Of a stretch of 23,769 nucleotides of DNA, positions 21,191 through 23,769 are shown piece by piece. The notes under the pieces are model-generated. The model was not told the origin of the DNA and made no database searches. It saw nothing but the letters and a program-made list of their open reading frames with translations. Source of the stretch: Peptococcaceae bacterium. GTDB lineage: Bacteria > Bacillota > Peptococcia > Peptococcales > Peptococcaceae. Every line of letters starts with the position of its first letter. Position 1 is the stretch's first letter. The position numbers and the translations under genes are program-made. The DNA lies in the NCBI GenBank assembly GCA_900759105.1, contig CAAETY010000142.1:1-23769 (forward strand), in the 5' to 3' direction.

Positions 21191-21817
21191 ATGAACATTA
21201 TTACCATTAGCAGAGAATTCGGCAGCGGTGGCCGCGAGCTGGGCAAGCGTCTGGCGGAGGCGTTGGGCTACGCCTACTACGACCGTGAAATTCTCTCCAT
21301 GCTCGCCGAACAAACTGACCTCAACGAGAATTACCTGGAACGCACCTTGGAGGAAAACAGCTTGACAAACCTCTACCCTATCACCATCGGGCAGACCTTC
21401 TCTATCATGCCAAACTACTTTGCGGATCAATCCACCGCTCTTTTGACCAAGCAAACCAATCTTATCAAAGCCCTTGCTGCCAAGAGCAATTGCGTCATTG
21501 TTGGGCGTAATGCCGACATTATCCTGCGTGACCAAAACCCGTTGCGCATCTTTGTCCATGCCGATATGGAGGCACGCATCGCTCGTTGCCGTCGTCGTGA
21601 TACCGATGATGCCAACCTGACCGACAAGCAATTTGAAAAGAAAATCAACCAAATTGACAAAAACCGCAGCAAAACCCACAGCATCCTGAGCCCTTACAAA
21701 TGGGGCGACCGCCGTGGCTATGAGCTCTGCATCAATACCACAGCCATTACTATCAAGGATGTGGTTCCTTCCCTTTCTGCCTACGCGGAAAAATGGTTTG
21801 AAATCGAACGTCACTAA
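21191..21817 (+). CDS. Cytidylate-kinase-like family protein
   Basis: This 208-residue P-loop protein opens with ITISREFGSGGRELGKRLAE, the altered nucleotide loop (GSGGRELG) typical of the Cytidylate_kin2 family rather than classical Cmk. YYDREIL (about 29-35), VIVGRNADIIL near 106 and a basic lid (RCRRRDTDD, about 136-144) also fit the family. The substrate is not known. Clostridia carry several paralogues of these proteins beside unrelated genes. It starts 42 bases after the protease with AAAGGAGG upstream and is followed by a strong terminator, so it is probably co-transcribed with the protease. A functional link is not evident. Confidence 0.88.
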   Translation: MNIITISREFGSGGRELGKRLAEALGYAYYDREILSMLAEQTDLNENYLERTLEENSLTNLYPITIGQTFSIMPNYFADQSTALLTKQTNLIKALAAKSNCVIVGRNADIILRDQNPLRIFVHADMEARIARCRRRDTDDANLTDKQFEKKINQIDKNRSKTHSILSPYKWGDRRGYELCINTTAITIKDVVPSLSAYAEKWFEIERH

Positions 21818-21821
21818 GCAA

Positions 21822-21868
21822 AAACCCGCATTCCCTTCACGAGGAAGAGAATGCGGGTTTATTTTTTT
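21822..21868 (+). terminator. Terminator after the cytidylate-kinase-like gene
   Basis: AAACCCGCATTC (21822-21833) pairs perfectly with GAATGCGGGTTT (21849-21860), followed by ATTTTTTT. It starts within 5 bases of the stop codon. Confidence 0.92.
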
Positions 21869-21962
21869 ACGACATCTCATTAGTGACCAAACCATCGAAT
21901 AAATGCGATTGTCTGAGCGGCACAGCTTAACGCTATCGCTTGGTCGGGTCTTTAGATTGCTC

Positions 21963-22352
21963 TTAATAGAACCAGCCTGCCCAAATCCCCAGGATTAGCA
22001 TCGCCACACCGGCAATACGTCCCAAGCCACGGGAACGGCGATAGCCCATGCTTTTTACGGTGCTTGTTGGCAAAAACGGCATGAACAGGAATGTCATCCC
22101 GATAATAATAGCACCCACACCCATCGCTTCATCTACATTCGCAAAGCCACCGTAAGCAAGGATAAGCGCACCGGCAATCATACCCATCATATAAAGCTTC
22201 ACACGTGGTTGATCGCGCTTCATGCCTTCTTCGTATGCCTGCTTGCATTCCTTGGAGCAGAACGGCCCGTCAAAAGCCTCCGGCTTCCCACAATATTGAC
22301 AAATGCCCGGTCTTTTGTTGGTCTGTACCGGCGCCTGATTTTTCTTTGCCAT
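21963..22352 (-). CDS. Small zinc-ribbon membrane protein (DUF2116-like)
   Basis: This 129-residue protein has an N-terminal zinc ribbon with C18, C21 (CQYCG) and C32, C36 (FCSKEC), like the DUF2116/treble-clef group. Three hydrophobic segments follow (about 54-72, 76-93 and 110-128), and basic residues between the second and third (RRSRG) suggest a cytoplasmic loop. The function of this family is unknown. AAGGAGG precedes the ATG at 22352. It is convergent with the cytidylate-kinase-like gene and appears monocistronic. The roughly 95-base gap to that gene's terminator holds no recognised feature. Confidence 0.82.
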   Translation of the reverse strand: MAKKNQAPVQTNKRPGICQYCGKPEAFDGPFCSKECKQAYEEGMKRDQPRVKLYMMGMIAGALILAYGGFANVDEAMGVGAIIIGMTFLFMPFLPTSTVKSMGYRRSRGLGRIAGVAMLILGIWAGWFY

Positions 22353-22455
22353 GAATATTCCTCCTTCAAGCTGCTGCTTATTATCCTCTATTGTACCGCT
22401 TTTCTTGCATCAAATAAAGGGCAAAGGCATGGCCTCAGCGGACAGTAGCCCATCA

Positions 22456-22496
22456 AAAAGGGAGAGGCGCACGATAAGGTGCTGCCCCTCCCTTTT
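22456..22496 (-). terminator. Terminator of the right-edge SLH gene
   Basis: AAAAGGGAGAGGC (22456-22468) pairs with GCCCCTCCCTTTT (22484-22496) over 13 positions with one mismatch. On the minus strand it ends in a T run. It lies 22 bases past the SLH stop codon at 22519. The plus-strand side is also T-rich, so it may act in both directions. Confidence 0.8.
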
Positions 22497-22518
22497 GTAT
22501 ATCTATCTTTTTAACCTG

Positions 22519-23769
22519 CTATGCAAAAATGCGCCAGAGGAACACAACAATCTGAGCCCTTGTGCAATCTGCCTTTGGACTAAATGTGGTGTCAGTGGTG
22601 CCCTTGGTGACACCGTCCTTCACCGCCCAAAGCACCGCATCATAGTAGTAGGCATCATCCTTCACGTCCGTAAACGGATTGTGACTGTCTGCTTGTGGCG
22701 CATCCATCACACGCCACAGGAATGTGACAATCTGAGCTCGGCTACAGTGCATCTGCGGACTAAACTGTGTGGCGCCGGTGCCTTTGACAAGGCCGCTTTC
22801 CACGCCCCACAGCACAGCGTCATAGTAGTAGCTGTCTGCCGGAACATCGCTAAACGGCATGGTGTCGCCATTGGCCTTCGGGCTCCCTGAAATGCGCCAC
22901 AAGAAGACCACAGCCTGAGCACGGGTGCAGACCGCATCGGGTGAGAAGTGGGTGGCATCGGTGCCTGAGGTAATACCGTTTTGCACTGCCCACTTAACGG
23001 CTTCTTCATAATAGCTGCCGCTGACAACATCCTCAAAGCGGTCGCTTTGCGAATGGTCGGCGGCCTTTTCAAAGAATGCTTCAATAGTGTGCGATTTTTT
23101 GACATTTTCAAAGGTGTAGGTCGTCACTGCACCAATGCTTTGACCGTCAACCTTCACATCACTAACGGTATAGCCGTTATGTGGCGTGATGGTAAAGGTT
23201 TGATGGCTTCCCTTTCGTACCTTAACTGTATCGGAAGGCGAAATCATGCCGTTTTCACCGGCGGTAGCCTTGATGGTGTAGCTGTGCGTACCGCTACTGC
23301 CACAATAGGTCCAGTTGGCTTTCACGGTCACGTCCTTGCTCGGCATGGTAAATGTGGTTGCCGATGCGGAAGCATCTGTAAATGTGCCACCATCGGATGT
23401 AGTCCAACCGGCAAAACGATAATGTGGTCTACTGCCGGCATCCAGTGCAACCTGCGTACCTGCGACATAGCTCCCACTGCCATCCTTGCCATCACCACCA
23501 TCTAGCACCACCGTCAAACGGTAGGTCGCTTCCACGGTAAAGGAAATTTCCGCCGTTGCCGTCAAGCCGTTGTTATAGGTGACGGTAATGGTCGCGGTAT
23601 GCGTGCCTGCGCTTAATCCGGCTTTTGGTTGGATGGTCCACGTGTCGATGGCTTTTCCCGCTTCCACGGTATCGCCGCCGCCACCGATGGTAAACGCATC
23701 GCCGGAAACGCTTACACGCTCAATGGTGGCATCGGTGTTGCCAACGCTTTGGATGGTTATAGGCTTTGC
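22519..23769 (-). CDS. SLH-domain surface protein, C-terminal part (runs off the window)
   Basis: The frame is open from the right edge (23769) to a stop at 22519, giving 416 residues of a larger exported protein whose start and signal peptide lie outside. In order there are an Ig-like beta module (GDTVEAGKAIDTWTI..., about 20-75), an InlB-type repeat with 'FAGWTTSDGGTF...VKANWTY' (about 78-145), a 'bacterial repeat' with 'GYTVSDVKVDGQSI' (about 150-220) and three SLH domains (about 228-416). Each SLH ends in the same 'RAQxVxFLWR' phrase, unlike the SLH domains of the other two surface proteins. It is expected to be bound to wall polymer. A GTG at 23667 is internal, not the start. A terminator follows. 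Confidence 0.9.
   Translation of the reverse strand, partial: AKPITIQSVGNTDATIERVSVSGDAFTIGGGGDTVEAGKAIDTWTIQPKAGLSAGTHTATITVTYNNGLTATAEISFTVEATYRLTVVLDGGDGKDGSGSYVAGTQVALDAGSRPHYRFAGWTTSDGGTFTDASASATTFTMPSKDVTVKANWTYCGSSGTHSYTIKATAGENGMISPSDTVKVRKGSHQTFTITPHNGYTVSDVKVDGQSIGAVTTYTFENVKKSHTIEAFFEKAADHSQSDRFEDVVSGSYYEEAVKWAVQNGITSGTDATHFSPDAVCTRAQAVVFLWRISGSPKANGDTMPFSDVPADSYYYDAVLWGVESGLVKGTGATQFSPQMHCSRAQIVTFLWRVMDAPQADSHNPFTDVKDDAYYYDAVLWAVKDGVTKGTTDTTFSPKADCTRAQIVVFLWRIFA

Noticed and set aside
1..23769. tRNA, rRNA or CRISPR arrays
   Set aside because: No cloverleaf with a conserved T-loop, no rRNA-like stretch and no regularly spaced repeats were seen on either strand.

Overview
The window looks like a chromosomal segment of a low-GC-lineage (Firmicutes/Clostridia) anaerobe, probably a gut Oscillospiraceae-type bacterium. 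This is inferred from the reverse rubrerythrin, flavodoxin/ferredoxin and TM-nitroreductase genes, three S-layer-homology (SLH) surface proteins, a bile-acid-type hydroxysteroid dehydrogenase, strong GGAGG ribosome binding sites and sigma-A promoters with 17-base spacers. Base composition is roughly balanced by eye. No species call is made.

Layout. 1-2.8 kb: minus-strand redox genes, namely a nitroreductase, an EFR1-type flavodoxin-ferredoxin, and a bile-acid-HSDH-like short-chain dehydrogenase with its own consensus promoter. 2.9-3.3 kb: a divergent FMN-binding lipoprotein. 3.4-8.9 kb: an islet-like stretch with a 1413-residue SLH surface protein, bracketed by a broken kinase/excisionase-like fragment on the left and a truncated tyrosine-integrase N-terminus plus a repeat block on the right. 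8.9-12.5 kb: minus-strand housekeeping genes, namely rubrerythrin with a PerR-like site, a YjjG-like HAD phosphatase, an AI-2E-family permease and a DegV protein. 12.8-13.3 kb: an OhrR-like MarR regulator whose usual sensing cysteine is serine.

13.3-15.5 kb: a compact minus-strand HIRAN / R2K-type ATP-grasp / WYL-regulator cluster. 15.6-18.1 kb: a well-delimited MarR / nitronate monooxygenase (FabK-like) / zinc-macrodomain operon, with a promoter, a 31-bp near-palindromic operator and a terminator. 18.3-21.9 kb: a secreted papain-like protease with SLH anchors, followed by a cytidylate-kinase-like protein and a terminator. 21.9-23.8 kb: a zinc-ribbon membrane protein and the C-terminal part of another SLH protein that runs off the right edge.

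The best candidates for undescribed biology are the HIRAN/ATP-grasp/WYL cluster and the MarR/monooxygenase/macrodomain operon. Both assignments of function are inference from domain content and gene arrangement. No tRNA, rRNA or CRISPR array was seen.
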